Shown here: positions 24,346-34,631 of the stretch, one piece after another
Layout of the letters: every line of letters begins with the position of its first letter
Numbering within the stretch: position 1 is the first letter of the stretch
NCBI GenBank assembly: GCA_015478855.1
Contig: JADMKJ010000021.1
Location: forward strand, 30,824 to 70,324
Length of the DNA stretch: 39,501 bases
Source: Proteiniphilum sp.
GTDB lineage: Bacteria; Bacteroidota; Bacteroidia; Bacteroidales; Dysgonomonadaceae
Reading direction: 5' to 3'
The notes under the pieces: generated by a model
What the model was told of the DNA's origin: nothing
Databases searched by the model: none
What the model saw: the letters and a program-made list of their open reading frames with translations, nothing else
Made by a program: the position numbers and the translations under genes

Positions 24346-25215
24346 TCACTTCATCTGATCAAACCCTTTACCATAGACACCAACGACGTTGCTCTGCGAA
24401 ATAAATGCATTCTCATCTATTCTTTTCACAAGACGGAAGATAGAACTGGATTCGGTCTTGCGGGCAAGGATAATAAGCACTTTCTGAGGTTGTTGTGAAT
24501 ACCATCCGGTACCCTCCAGCATCGTACACCCCCTGTTCAGTTCCGTATTGATGTGGGAAGCGATCTCATTGTAGCGGGTAGAGAAGATGATAAACTGTAC
24601 CGATTGACGTGCTCCGTTGATCACCAGATCGACAGTGTAATACATGACCGATACCACAATCAGTCCGTAAATGATCTTCTCCAAACTCTGAAAAAGCAGA
24701 TAGGAGCTGCCCACGATCATCAGGTCAATATAGAGCAGACCACGCCCCATGCTGATATAGCGGTACTTGGTGATGATGGCTCCAAGAATATCGGTCCCTC
24801 CGGTGCTGGCATTCCTGGAGTAGATCAGCCCGAGCCCGCTGCCGCTGAAGACAGCACCGATGATGCTTGACATCAACGGATCGGCATGGATAAGCGCCCC
24901 GGTGATGTAGTTCTCGGCTACCGCCATCAAAAGGGTTACACCGATCACACCATACAACGCCCTGAGCACATATGCTTTCCCCAGCATAAACCAGGCGATC
25001 ACCATCATGATACCATTCCCGATGAGAAAGGTCATGAAGACCGGAAAATTGAATGCATATTTGAGCAGCAGGCCTACACCACCAAGGCCTCCCACAACAA
25101 TCTCATTGGGCATGATAAAGCCGGTGAAGCCAATTGCGAAAAGAACAAGCCCCAGTGTGATGACTAAATAATCTTTCCAATAGAACGATTTAAGATAACG
25201 AACCTCATTCACCAT
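24346..25215 (-). CDS. YitT family membrane protein (DUF161 and DUF2179)
   Basis: A 289-residue protein with about five to six membrane helices in the first 200 residues and a soluble C-terminal DUF2179 domain (about 215-285, FIIFSTRYNEIASHINTELNRGCTML ... VVGVYGKGFDQMK). Duplicated motifs GGLGGVGLLLKY and GGTDILGAIITKY identify the YitT repeats. No transport substrate is established. It lies 52 bases after leuS on the same strand and ends 8 bases from the convergent oxidoreductase. Confidence 0.9.
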   Translation of the reverse strand: MVNEVRYLKSFYWKDYLVITLGLVLFAIGFTGFIMPNEIVVGGLGGVGLLLKYAFNFPVFMTFLIGNGIMMVIAWFMLGKAYVLRALYGVIGVTLLMAVAENYITGALIHADPLMSSIIGAVFSGSGLGLIYSRNASTGGTDILGAIITKYRYISMGRGLLYIDLMIVGSSYLLFQSLEKIIYGLIVVSVMYYTVDLVINGARQSVQFIIFSTRYNEIASHINTELNRGCTMLEGTGWYSQQPQKVLIILARKTESSSIFRLVKRIDENAFISQSNVVGVYGKGFDQMK

Positions 25216-25267
25216 AAAATATTATAATTGATTAAAGGCAGTTCAATCACAGAAAGAAAACAGATAA

Positions 25268-28021
25268 TCAAACAACGATATTGACGATCTTCCCTGGGAC
25301 AATGATTATTTTTTTCACTCTCTTACCATCAATCCATTTTTGCGAGTTGGGATGCTCCAGCACAGTTTTTTCAATCTCCTCTTTCGTGACATCTGCGGGA
25401 AACTCATGGATATACCGTGATTTGCCGTTGAATGAAATCGCATAAGGGAAAGAATCCTCTTGCAGGTATGCTTCATCCCATTGAGGCCATTGTGCATCAC
25501 AAACGGTTGTTCTGTGACCCAGCTGATACCACAACTCCTCGGCTATATGGGGAGCAAAGGGTGCAAGGCAAACAGTCAGTTCGCTCAGGATAGCCCTTTT
25601 TCTGCACTGTAGTGAGGTAAGCTCGTTGGCACAAATCATGAAAGCAGATACCGACGTGTTGTAAGAGAAATGCTCAATATCGTATGTCACCTTCCTGATC
25701 AGTTTATGCAGTGCTTTCAGCTCTTCCTTTGTGGGTTCATCTTCCGATACCGCCAGCACACCCTCCTTAAAAAACAGGTTCCAAATCTTCCTGAGGAAAC
25801 GGTGTACACCGTCAATACCGTTGGTATCCCACGGCTTGGATTGCTCCAGGGGACCGAGGAACATCTCATAGAGACGAAGGGTGTCTGCGCCGTATCTCTC
25901 CACAATGTCATCAGGGTTCACCACATTGTACATCGATTTCGACATTTTTTCCACGGCCCATCCACACACATACTTCCCCTCTTCCAGCACAAACTCGGCA
26001 GTTCGGTACTCTGGACTCCAGTTACGGAAAGCGTCCATATCCAGCAGATCATTATGAACGATGTTCACATCCACATGTATAGGCGTCACATCGTACCGGT
26101 CCCTGAGATTGTGAGAGACGAACCTGTTTGTTCCCTTGATACGGTAGACGAAGTTACTGCGTCCCTGTATCATCCCCTGGTTCACCAGCTTCCTGAACGG
26201 CTCCTCTTCACAGGAGACGCCCAGATCGAACAGGAACTTGTTCCAGAAACGACTATAGATAAGATGACCGGTGGCATGCTCCGTTCCCCCGATATAAAGA
26301 TCCACATCGCGCCAGTAGTTGTTGGCATCTTCCGACACCAGTGCATCGTTGTTGTGCGGGTCCATATAGCGTAGGTAGTAGGCCGACGAACCGGCAAAGC
26401 CGGGCATGGTGCTTAACTCCAGCGGATAACCCTCACTTGTCTGCCATTTTCTGGCACGACCGAGAGGGGGTTCACCCGTTTCGGTGGGGAGAAATATATC
26501 CACCTCCGGCAGCTCAAGCGGCAGCTCCTCCTCATTCAGGGTATAGGGCATCCCCTCCTTGTAAAAGACAGGGAACGGCTCACCCCAGTAACGCTGTCGT
26601 GAGAAGATCGCATCCCGCAACCGGAAGTTGATCTTCCTGTAGCCGAGACCCCTTTTCTCCACCTCATCAATCGCTGCAGGGATCGCCTCACGCACCGTCA
26701 TCCCGTTCATAAAACCGGAATTGACCATGATACCCTCTTTGGCATCGAAACTCTCTTCCGAGACATCACACCCTTCGATAAGAGGAATGATGGGAAGGTT
26801 GAAAAAGCGGGCAAAAGCATAGTCGCGGCTGTCATGTGCCGGAACAGCCATGATCGCACCGGTACCATAACCTGCCAGCACGTAGTCGGAGATCCAGATG
26901 GGCAGGGGTTCACCGGTAAAAGGATGAATCGCATATGATCCCGTGAAGACGCCGGTAACAGACTTGTCTGCGATGCGCTCCCGTTCGGTTTTTTTCTTTG
27001 TCTTCCCGATATAGTGTTGAACAGCCTCCAGCTGCTCAGCGGTGACGAGCTGTTTCACCAGTTCACTCTCAGGTGCCAGCACCATGAAGGTGACACCATA
27101 GATGGTGTCGGCACGGGTGGTAAAGATATCGAAGGAGATCTCCTGAGATGTACTGAAACGCATCACAGCCCCTTCACTGCGCCCGATCCAGTTGCGCTGT
27201 GTCTCCTTCAGTGATTCGCTCCACTCCAGCTTATCGAGACCGTCGAGCAGCCGCTGCGCATAAGCCGAGACACGCAGGCACCACTGCCGCATCTTTTTCT
27301 GTTCCACAGGATAGCCGCCACGAACGGACAATCCCTCACTCACCTCATCATTGGCAAGCACTGTCCCCAGTTGCGGGCACCAGTTGACCATCGTATCACC
27401 CAGATAGGCAATGCGGTAGTTCATCAGTATCTCCTGTTGTTCCTTCTCCGTTTTACTGTTCCACTCTTCGGCGGTGAACACCATCGGTTCACTGCATGCC
27501 AGATCCAGGCCGGAGGTACCCTGTTGCGCAAAGACCGCTGTCAGCTCTGCAACGGGACGAGCCTGATCAGCCTGATTGCAGTAGTAGGAGTTAAACATCT
27601 TAACGAAAGCCCACTGTGTCCATTTATAGTATGCGGGATCGCAGGTACGCACCTCACGGCTCCAGTCGTAGGAGAATCCGATCTTATCGAGCTGTTCACG
27701 ATAGCGGGTGATATTTTTTTGCGTGGTGATGGCCGGGTGCTGTCCGGTTTGTATGGCATACTGTTCAGCCGGAAGGCCATAGGCATCAAAGCCCATGGGG
27801 TGGAGCACGTTGAAGCCTTGCTGACGCTTGAATCTTGAAATGATATCCGATGCGATGTAACCCAGCGGATGTCCCACATGCAGTCCCGCCCCCGATGGAT
27901 AGGGGAACATATCCAGTACGTAGAACTTGGGTTTTGTGCTATCCTCTGATACTTTATAGGTCTGGTGGTCAATCCAGTATTGCTGCCACCGCTTTTCTAT
28001 CTCCCCGAAATTGTAATCCAT
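25268..28021 (-). CDS. leuS: Leucyl-tRNA synthetase
   Basis: Class Ia synthetase charging tRNA-Leu. The HIGH signature appears as HVGH (48-51) in [16 protein letters not shown] and the KMSKS loop is exact at 692-696. The CP1 editing domain is present, with the threonine-rich [13 protein letters not shown] (Ala where many enzymes have Pro) and the [19 protein letters not shown] block that holds the editing Asp. The C-terminal anticodon and LeuRS-specific domains run to [15 protein letters not shown]. At 917 residues it is longer than the E. coli enzyme (860). It is preceded by a TATCTTTG box and followed by the yitT-type gene. Confidence 0.97.
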   Translation of the reverse strand: MDYNFGEIEKRWQQYWIDHQTYKVSEDSTKPKFYVLDMFPYPSGAGLHVGHPLGYIASDIISRFKRQQGFNVLHPMGFDAYGLPAEQYAIQTGQHPAITTQKNITRYREQLDKIGFSYDWSREVRTCDPAYYKWTQWAFVKMFNSYYCNQADQARPVAELTAVFAQQGTSGLDLACSEPMVFTAEEWNSKTEKEQQEILMNYRIAYLGDTMVNWCPQLGTVLANDEVSEGLSVRGGYPVEQKKMRQWCLRVSAYAQRLLDGLDKLEWSESLKETQRNWIGRSEGAVMRFSTSQEISFDIFTTRADTIYGVTFMVLAPESELVKQLVTAEQLEAVQHYIGKTKKKTERERIADKSVTGVFTGSYAIHPFTGEPLPIWISDYVLAGYGTGAIMAVPAHDSRDYAFARFFNLPIIPLIEGCDVSEESFDAKEGIMVNSGFMNGMTVREAIPAAIDEVEKRGLGYRKINFRLRDAIFSRQRYWGEPFPVFYKEGMPYTLNEEELPLELPEVDIFLPTETGEPPLGRARKWQTSEGYPLELSTMPGFAGSSAYYLRYMDPHNNDALVSEDANNYWRDVDLYIGGTEHATGHLIYSRFWNKFLFDLGVSCEEEPFRKLVNQGMIQGRSNFVYRIKGTNRFVSHNLRDRYDVTPIHVDVNIVHNDLLDMDAFRNWSPEYRTAEFVLEEGKYVCGWAVEKMSKSMYNVVNPDDIVERYGADTLRLYEMFLGPLEQSKPWDTNGIDGVHRFLRKIWNLFFKEGVLAVSEDEPTKEELKALHKLIRKVTYDIEHFSYNTSVSAFMICANELTSLQCRKRAILSELTVCLAPFAPHIAEELWYQLGHRTTVCDAQWPQWDEAYLQEDSFPYAISFNGKSRYIHEFPADVTKEEIEKTVLEHPNSQKWIDGKRVKKIIIVPGKIVNIVV

Positions 28022-28044
28022 TCCTTTGCTTTTTAAAAACGGTG

Positions 28045-28052
28045 CAAAGATA
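28045..28052 (-). promoter_or_regulatory. leuS promoter -7 box
   Basis: On the minus strand TATCTTTG followed by CACC lies 23 bases before the leuS ATG. The -33 element is not clear. Confidence 0.7.
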
Positions 28053-28138
28053 GCAAAAAACTTCTGAACTTGAGTCTTTACACAGAGGTTTAGAAAAGCA
28101 GCTTGTCAGGCTGTAAGCCTAAAGAAGAAAGCAAAAGA

Positions 28139-29944
28139 CTAACTCCGGTACATCTCTTCGATCAGTGCTGCATATCTTTCAATGATCACCTTCCTGCGCA
28201 GCTTAAGTGTGTTGGTCAATTCACCGGACTCAATAGTGAATGGCTGGGGTAACAGTGTAAATTTTTTAATTTTCTCGTAGGATGTAAATTGTGATTGTAA
28301 CAACTCAACCCTGCCAGAGACAAAATCATTAATCTCTTCATTATTCACCAGCTCTTCCATTGATCCGAAAGGGATATGTTGTTCCTGTGCGTAGCTCTTC
28401 AACAGTTCATAGTTGGGAACGATGAGCGCACTCACAAATTTCCTTTCGTCACCGATGACAGCCATCTGATCAATATATTTATCCTCACAGATACGTGTTT
28501 CTATCATTTGCGGAGCAATATATTTCCCGTTGGATGTCTTGTACAGATCTTTGATCCGTTCGGTCAGGATTATTTCATTGTTCTCTGTCAGTCTGCCGGC
28601 ATCACCTGTCCTGAAAAAACCATCTTCAGTAAACGCCTCCCTGGTTGCTTCGGGCTTGTTATAATAACCGGCCATCACGGTCTCCCCCTTTACAAGTATC
28701 TCATTATTCTCCCCTATCTTCACCTCCACATCGGGCATCACTGTCCCTACAGTCCCAATGGTAAAACCTTTGGCAGGAAAACAACTCACTGTTGCCGTCG
28801 TCTCGGTGAGACCGTAACCGTAAATAATATGCACATCGATTGATTGCATGAACTCATTGATCTTGTCGGAGAGAGGTGCACCTGCCACCGGGAAGAAATT
28901 ACCGCGGTCGATACCCACTACGCGCTTGATAAGATAAAACAGCGTGTGTTGATACAGAAAAAATTTCAGCCTGATGTTCAGCGGGGCTCTTTTCCCTTCG
29001 TTCACACACTCCAGGTTGTGACGGCGTCCGGTCTTCACAGCATCAAGAAACAACCATTTCAGGAAACCCGATGAATTATCGATCGTCTCCTTCACGCCAT
29101 CATACACTTTCTCCCAGAAACGGGGGACATTGCTCATCAATGTAGGACGTACCTGCTTGATCGTTTTCCTGATCTCACTCGGTTCCTTATTCACTGCAAC
29201 AACAACACTTTTAGACAGACAGTAATAGGTCCATGCCTTCTCAAAGATATGGGTCAGCGGAAGAAAGCACATCGAGATATCCCTGTCCGACATGTTGGTA
29301 AGACGTATATCATGAATCTTCATCACTTTCATGTAGCTGGTATGTGTGAGCATGACGCCTTTGGGTTCTCCGGTGGTGCCTGATGTGTAGATGATGGTCG
29401 CCAGATCACTCTCCTTGAGCTGTTTCAACCGTGCACTGACCAGTGCCATCGACTCGGAATTATCCCCTGTGGTGATAAAATCATCGAAATAGAGTGAACT
29501 CCTGTCATCACTTTTAAGGACCACGTTCCTGTCGAAAATAATCAGCTTCCTGAGCACAGGACTCTCTTGCTGCACCTTCCAGGCGTTGTTGTACTGGAAC
29601 TGCTCACCTACAAACACCAGTTTTATTTGCGCATCATTCACAATATAACTCACCTGTGCAGGTGATGCTGTGGCATACATGGGTACCATCACCGCCCTGT
29701 TGGCATAGGCCGCAAAATCAGTGATGAGGTATTTCTCCATGTTTTGAGCGTAAATACCTACATTATCATTTGGGTTGAGCCCCATTTCAGCCATTGCACG
29801 GGCTGTCATCAATATTTTTTCCGAGAAAACCGTCCATGACATATCCACCCAATCACCCGCGGGGGACTGATACTTCAATGCGGTTTTATTCTTCAGTTTG
29901 ATTGCTTGTTCATGGATGAGCTCACCCAGGTGATAATATGCCAT
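28139..29944 (-). CDS. Long-chain fatty acid-CoA ligase (AMP-forming)
   Basis: Activates fatty acids through an acyl-AMP to acyl-CoA. From the chosen start the product has 601 residues. It carries the adenylation core motif TIIYTSGTTGEPKGVMLTH, the YGLTETTATVS motif, FFRTGDAGR and the C-terminal ERIKDLYKTSNGKYIAP hinge block. It belongs to the FadD/FAA1-like long-chain group of Bacteroidetes. The frame remains open upstream to 30049, adding 35 basic residues, but MAYYHLGELIHEQA is the usual family opening and a TATTTTTG box lies between the two Mets, so ATG 29944 is preferred. It is separated from leuS by 117 bases. Confidence 0.93.
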   Translation of the reverse strand: MAYYHLGELIHEQAIKLKNKTALKYQSPAGDWVDMSWTVFSEKILMTARAMAEMGLNPNDNVGIYAQNMEKYLITDFAAYANRAVMVPMYATASPAQVSYIVNDAQIKLVFVGEQFQYNNAWKVQQESPVLRKLIIFDRNVVLKSDDRSSLYFDDFITTGDNSESMALVSARLKQLKESDLATIIYTSGTTGEPKGVMLTHTSYMKVMKIHDIRLTNMSDRDISMCFLPLTHIFEKAWTYYCLSKSVVVAVNKEPSEIRKTIKQVRPTLMSNVPRFWEKVYDGVKETIDNSSGFLKWLFLDAVKTGRRHNLECVNEGKRAPLNIRLKFFLYQHTLFYLIKRVVGIDRGNFFPVAGAPLSDKINEFMQSIDVHIIYGYGLTETTATVSCFPAKGFTIGTVGTVMPDVEVKIGENNEILVKGETVMAGYYNKPEATREAFTEDGFFRTGDAGRLTENNEIILTERIKDLYKTSNGKYIAPQMIETRICEDKYIDQMAVIGDERKFVSALIVPNYELLKSYAQEQHIPFGSMEELVNNEEINDFVSGRVELLQSQFTSYEKIKKFTLLPQPFTIESGELTNTLKLRRKVIIERYAALIEEMYRS

Positions 29945-29965
29945 AGTTTTTGCTTTTAGTGTGTT

Positions 29966-29973
29966 CAAAAATA
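29966..29973 (-). promoter_or_regulatory. Promoter -7 box of the acyl-CoA ligase
   Basis: On the minus strand TATTTTTG fits TAnnTTTG and lies 21 bases before ATG 29944, inside the longer open frame. It supports the shorter start. Confidence 0.5.
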
Positions 29974-30133
29974 CACTTTTTTCATCGGAAAATCTGCATA
30001 AACACTTTTTTTTTAACGATTTGATATTTTCAGCTCCTGTTTTTTCCAAAATATTTTCTTAACAATTTAAAAATGCGATGGTTAATTAACTACACTTAAC
30101 GACTATTTTAATGGTTGAATAAAACATTGCATA

Positions 30134-30141
30134 TATCTTTG
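30134..30141 (+). promoter_or_regulatory. Promoter -7 box of the DUF4294 gene
   Basis: TATCTTTG lies 7 bases before the ATG at 30149, implying a very short leader. A TTG at 30115-30117 is the only -33 candidate, with a spacer slightly shorter than usual. Confidence 0.6.
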
Positions 30142-30148
30142 CATCGTT

Positions 30149-30793
30149 ATGAAAAGACATTTTCTCATTTTAGCGGTACTCATATACATCCTTTTACCGT
30201 TCACGGTCAAGGGACAGGATTATTATGCTGCCAATCTGAATCCCGAAACCAATGGTCGGGTGTCAACAATTTTCTTAATGCCGAACGTTTATCCGGGGGT
30301 TATTCTTGATGGTGACACCGTTGCCTGCATGTGGCTCACCGACTTCATCAAATATTCACCCCTCACCTTCCGCAGCACGAAGGAGAAGGCAGCCTATTCC
30401 AAACTGATTCGTGACGTAAAAAAGACGCTACCCTACGCCAAGGAGATCGCCAGAATCATTACTGAGACCTATGAGTATATGGAAACGCTTCCCGACGACA
30501 AAGCCCGACAGAAACATCTGAACAAGATGGAAAAATATCTGATGGACGAATATACACCGAAGATGAAAAAAATGACCAAATCACAGGGTCAGCTGCTGAT
30601 GAAGCTGGTGGACAGGGAAACCAACTCCTCCTCCTATCATATTATTGATGCTTTTATGGGAAGCTTTAAAGCATGGACCTATAATGTCTTCGCCGGCCTA
30701 TTCGGCAACAGCCTGAAAGTAAGATACAACCCCTATGGTGATGATCGTGCCACTGAGCGTGTCTGCGTGTTCGTGGAACAGGGAGCTGTTTAA
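30149..30793 (+). CDS. DUF4294 domain-containing exported protein
   Basis: The 214-residue product has a signal peptide (MKRHFLILAVLIYILLPFTV, cleavage probably near KGQ-DYY) and then a DUF4294 domain: VILDGDTVACMWLTDF, FRSTKEKAAYSKLIRDVKKTLPYAKEI and the K-rich central segment EKYLMDEYTPKMKKMTKSQGQLLMKLVDRETNSSSY. The family is restricted largely to Bacteroidetes and has no known function; members are small periplasmic proteins. It has its own promoter and is followed by a separate promoter for the SulP gene. Confidence 0.88.
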   Translation: MKRHFLILAVLIYILLPFTVKGQDYYAANLNPETNGRVSTIFLMPNVYPGVILDGDTVACMWLTDFIKYSPLTFRSTKEKAAYSKLIRDVKKTLPYAKEIARIITETYEYMETLPDDKARQKHLNKMEKYLMDEYTPKMKKMTKSQGQLLMKLVDRETNSSSYHIIDAFMGSFKAWTYNVFAGLFGNSLKVRYNPYGDDRATERVCVFVEQGAV

Positions 30794-30895
30794 CTGGCTC
30801 CTTAGCATTTTCTTTCCGACCTGATTCAGCTTCATTCTTCCATCTTTTATTAACTGAGAATAAGTCCCCGGTTCGCTTATACCGGATAAAATCAT

Positions 30896-30903
30896 TATCT
30901 TTG
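30896..30903 (+). promoter_or_regulatory. sulP promoter -7 box
   Basis: TATCTTTG followed by CATC, a typical Bacteroidetes -7 box, 31 bases before the ATG at 30935. Confidence 0.7.
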
Positions 30904-30934
30904 CATCAATTTTTTTTATCTGATATATGCGTAT

Positions 30935-32656
30935 ATGCGATTCAATCTCCTAAGTGATTTTCAACCCGTACTATTTCAAACTTTTAAGACCTACAACAAA
31001 GAGAAATTCATTGCCGATCTGATGGCAGGATTGATCGTGGGTGTTGTGGCATTGCCGCTGGCCATCGCTTTTGGGATCGCATCAGGCGTGTCACCGGAGA
31101 GAGGTATTTACACGGCTATCATCGCCGGCTTCATCATCTCTTTCCTGGGAGGTACCAGCGTTCAGATCGGCGGCCCCACCGGTGCATTTATCGTGATTGT
31201 TTACGGTATCGTGGAACAATATGGTGTGCAGGGGCTGGCATTGGCCACAGTCCTGGCAGGAGCGATGCTTATTTTGATGGGGGTACTGAAGCTGGGTACA
31301 GTCATTAAATTTATCCCATACCCTATCGTGGTGGGATTCACCAGCGGTATTGCGCTCACGATCTTCTCCACGCAGATAAAGGATTTCTTCGGGTTGACAA
31401 CCCCTAAGCTACCCTCCGGGTTCGTGGAGAAGTGGATGGTCTACTTTCAACATCTCGACACTGTCAACTGGTCGACAGCGCTCATCGCCTTAGCAACGGT
31501 TGCCATCATAAAGCTCACTCCAAAAATTGTAAAGAAGATTCCCGGATCACTCATCGCCATCATCGTGATGACTGTTGCTGCCTATCTGCTGAAAAGCTAT
31601 GGTAACATCACCGGTATCGAAACTATCGGTGACAGGTTTGTCATCAATAACCAGATGCCCCAACTGGCACAGATCCCCATGAACCTCGAGAGCGTCCGTC
31701 TACTCTTCCCCGCGGCATTCACCATCGCCATGCTGGGAGCTATTGAGTCATTGCTCTCGGCGACCGTGGCCGATGGTGTGATCGGAAAAAAACACAACTC
31801 CAACATGGAGCTTGTAGCACAGGGCGTTGCCAACATGGTAGTGCCATTCTTCGGCGGTATCCCGGCCACGGGAGCCATCGCCCGTACGATGACCAATATC
31901 AATAACGGTGGAAGAACACCGGTTGCGGGAATCATCCATGCCGTGGTACTGTTGCTCATTGTCCTGTTTCTGGGTGATCTCACGAAACATATACCCATGG
32001 CCTGTCTTGCAGGCGTACTGGTGGTGGTGGCGTACAACATGAGTGAATGGCGTACGTTTATCTCACTCATGAAACAATCAAGGTCGACGATGGCGATCCT
32101 GCTGACCACCTTTTTACTGACGGTTATTTTCGATCTGACGATCGCCATTGAGGTGGGATTACTGCTTGCTGTGTTTGCCTTTATCAAACGTATGAATGAA
32201 AGCACGCAGGTAAAACATACCACCGGGAAGATTGAGATCACGAAGGAGATGGAGTCCTACTCAGCGGATATGAAAGAGGAAGTGCTCTACCTCCCTCAGG
32301 ATGTAGAGGTTTATGAGATTGACGGCCCCTTCTTTTTTGGTGTAGCCAATAAGTTCGATGAGAAGATGCGTGAGATTGGAAACCATCCCCACGTCCGTAT
32401 CATCCGTATGCGAAAAGTACCCTTTATTGACTCTACCGGCCTGAACAACCTGGAGATGTTGTGCCGTAAATCGAGGAAAGAAAAGATTCACATCATTCTC
32501 TCAGGTGTCAATGATACAACCCGTGAGAAACTCTTTAAATCCGAAATACCCCTGATCATAGGTGAAGAGAATATCTGTTCCAACATCCACGAGGCAGTGG
32601 ATAGAGCCCGACAGATTGATACAGGAATGAAGAAAGAACATAAAAAGAGAGTGTAA
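30935..32656 (+). CDS. SulP family inorganic anion transporter with STAS domain
   Basis: A 573-residue inner-membrane transporter of the SLC26/SulP family. The N-terminal signature (KFIADLMAGLIVGVVALPLAIAFGIASG) is followed by about 10-14 membrane segments to residue 425, including GGTSVQIGGPTGAF and PFFGGIPATGAIARTMTNI. A cytoplasmic STAS domain occupies about 445-560 (DVEVYEIDGPFFFG, then RMRKVPFIDSTGLNNLE). Substrates in the family include sulfate, bicarbonate and dicarboxylates; none can be chosen here. The YgiQ gene starts 2 bases after its stop, so the two are co-transcribed. Confidence 0.93.
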   Translation: MRFNLLSDFQPVLFQTFKTYNKEKFIADLMAGLIVGVVALPLAIAFGIASGVSPERGIYTAIIAGFIISFLGGTSVQIGGPTGAFIVIVYGIVEQYGVQGLALATVLAGAMLILMGVLKLGTVIKFIPYPIVVGFTSGIALTIFSTQIKDFFGLTTPKLPSGFVEKWMVYFQHLDTVNWSTALIALATVAIIKLTPKIVKKIPGSLIAIIVMTVAAYLLKSYGNITGIETIGDRFVINNQMPQLAQIPMNLESVRLLFPAAFTIAMLGAIESLLSATVADGVIGKKHNSNMELVAQGVANMVVPFFGGIPATGAIARTMTNINNGGRTPVAGIIHAVVLLLIVLFLGDLTKHIPMACLAGVLVVVAYNMSEWRTFISLMKQSRSTMAILLTTFLLTVIFDLTIAIEVGLLLAVFAFIKRMNESTQVKHTTGKIEITKEMESYSADMKEEVLYLPQDVEVYEIDGPFFFGVANKFDEKMREIGNHPHVRIIRMRKVPFIDSTGLNNLEMLCRKSRKEKIHIILSGVNDTTREKLFKSEIPLIIGEENICSNIHEAVDRARQIDTGMKKEHKKRV

Positions 32657-32658
32657 GC

Positions 32659-34494
32659 ATGGAGCACAGATCACTTCAACTTACCGACTGGCTGCCCACC
32701 ACAAAGAAAGAGATGGAACTGCGTGGGTGGGACTATGTTGATGTGGTGTTGTTCTCGGGTGATTCTTACATTGACCACCCCTCCTTCGGCACAGCGGTCA
32801 TCGGCCGGCTCCTTGAAAGTGAGGGACTGCGCGTGGCTATCGTACCACAACCCAACTGGAGAGATGATCTGCGCGATTTCAAAAAGATGGGTACCCCCCG
32901 TCTTTTCTTCGCTGTCACTGCCGGCGTGATGGACTCGATGATCAACCATTATACTGCCAATAAACGACTTCGCTCCAACGATGCCTACACACCCGACGGA
33001 CGGTCAGATATGCGCCCCGACAGAGCTGCAACCGTCTATTCCCGGATCCTGAAGAAGCTCTACCCTGAGGTACCACTGGTACTGGGTGGCGTGGAAGCAT
33101 CACTGCGGAGGGTAAGCCACTACGATTACTGGAGCGATGCACTGCACAAATCCATCCTCGCCGACAGTGGTGCCGATATGTTGATCTACGGAATGGGTGA
33201 GCTCCCCCTGAGGCAGCTCGTACATGAGATGCACAGGGGCAGAAAGATAAGCGATATAAACGACATACCGCAAACAGCATTTCTCCGTTCAGATAATCAG
33301 GTACCTGTAAACCCGTTCAGCGAGGAGGTGCAACTCTATTCACATGAGGAGTGTCTGAAGGAAAAGCTGAAACAGGCTAAAAACTTCCGTATGGTGGAAG
33401 AACAATCCAATCGTCTTTCTGCTGCACGCATATTGCAAAAGGTGGACGACCGGACGCTTGTAGTAAACCCACCCTTCCCGCCAATGAAAGAGGAGGAGAT
33501 TGATGCCTCTTTCGATCTACCCTACACCCGTCTGCCACACCCCAAATATAAAGAGAAGCTGATTCCTGCATATGAGATGATCAAATTCTCGGTCAATCTT
33601 CACCGGGGATGCTTTGGCGGTTGCGCCTTCTGTACCATCTCGGCACATCAGGGCAAGTTCATCGCCTCACGCTCTAAAAGATCAATCATCGAGGAGGTGA
33701 AAAAGATTACCGGTATGCCGGGGTTCAAAGGGTACATCAGCGACCTGGGAGGTCCCTCGGCAAATATGTACAGGATGCAGGGGAAAGAGATTGCTATTTG
33801 CATGAAGTGCAAAAAACCCTCCTGCATTTATCCTGCTGTCTGTTTTAATCTGAATACAGACCACACTGATCTGCTGGATATCTACCATGCTGTGGATGCC
33901 CTCCCCGGCGTGAAGAAATCATTTATTGGCAGCGGCATTCGATACGATATGCTCCTGCACAGGAGCAGCGATGAAAAAACAAATGCCTCCACAAGGAGAT
34001 ACCTCCGTGAACTGATAAAGAACCATGTGTCGGGACGGCTGAAAGTGGCACCCGAACATACCTCCGACACCACACTCAGGATGATGCGTAAACCATCCTT
34101 CGATCTCTTTTATCAGTTTAAACGTATCTTCGATGAGCTGAATGAAGAAGAACAACTCAATCAGCAGCTGATCCCCTATTTCATCTCATCCCACCCGGGC
34201 TGCTCCGAGGAAGATATGGCTGAACTGGCCGCCATCACCAGGAACATCTATTTCAAGCTTGAGCAGGTGCAGGATTTCACCCCTTCACCCATGACACTTG
34301 CTACCGAGATCTACTACACCGGCATTCATCCCTATACGCTGGAGCGCGTTTACACTGCCAGGAGCAAAGAGCAGAAAAATGCACAGCGCCAGTTTTTCTT
34401 CTGGCACGACAACCAAAACAAAAGAACAATTATCAACGAGCTGAAACGGATCAACCGGCATGATCTGATAAAAAAAATCTATCCGAACGGATGA
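32659..34494 (+). CDS. YgiQ family radical SAM protein
   Basis: The 611-residue product has an N-terminal YgiQ domain with a cobalamin-binding-like fold (WDYVDVVLFSGDSYIDHPSFG) and a radical SAM core whose 4Fe-4S cluster ligands are Cys318, Cys322 and Cys325 (HRGCFGGCAFC). Further conserved blocks are GGVEASLRR near 150, GPSANMYRM and a second Cys-rich stretch (CMKCKKPSCIYPAVC). Length is close to the shorter family members. The reaction is unknown. It starts 2 bases after the SulP stop codon, a close spacing probably reflecting shared transcription more than shared function. Confidence 0.92.
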   Translation: MEHRSLQLTDWLPTTKKEMELRGWDYVDVVLFSGDSYIDHPSFGTAVIGRLLESEGLRVAIVPQPNWRDDLRDFKKMGTPRLFFAVTAGVMDSMINHYTANKRLRSNDAYTPDGRSDMRPDRAATVYSRILKKLYPEVPLVLGGVEASLRRVSHYDYWSDALHKSILADSGADMLIYGMGELPLRQLVHEMHRGRKISDINDIPQTAFLRSDNQVPVNPFSEEVQLYSHEECLKEKLKQAKNFRMVEEQSNRLSAARILQKVDDRTLVVNPPFPPMKEEEIDASFDLPYTRLPHPKYKEKLIPAYEMIKFSVNLHRGCFGGCAFCTISAHQGKFIASRSKRSIIEEVKKITGMPGFKGYISDLGGPSANMYRMQGKEIAICMKCKKPSCIYPAVCFNLNTDHTDLLDIYHAVDALPGVKKSFIGSGIRYDMLLHRSSDEKTNASTRRYLRELIKNHVSGRLKVAPEHTSDTTLRMMRKPSFDLFYQFKRIFDELNEEEQLNQQLIPYFISSHPGCSEEDMAELAAITRNIYFKLEQVQDFTPSPMTLATEIYYTGIHPYTLERVYTARSKEQKNAQRQFFFWHDNQNKRTIINELKRINRHDLIKKIYPNG

Positions 34495-34631
34495 GATCCG
34501 GCTGCATGTTCCGATACCACCGACACCTGGCTGCAATATAGTGTTAAACATGGTTAAATATATAATTTAATCTATTTCACATGCAACGTTTTTTTGCTTG
34601 CGACATCTATCATGTATAAACGCATGTTAGT

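Noticed and set aside
25670-26374. Plus-strand 234-codon open frame inside leuS
   Set aside because: It is fully antisense to conserved leuS coding sequence with intact synthetase motifs.
31597-32241. Minus-strand 214-codon open frame inside sulP
   Set aside because: It is antisense to the transporter core; no promoter or domain.
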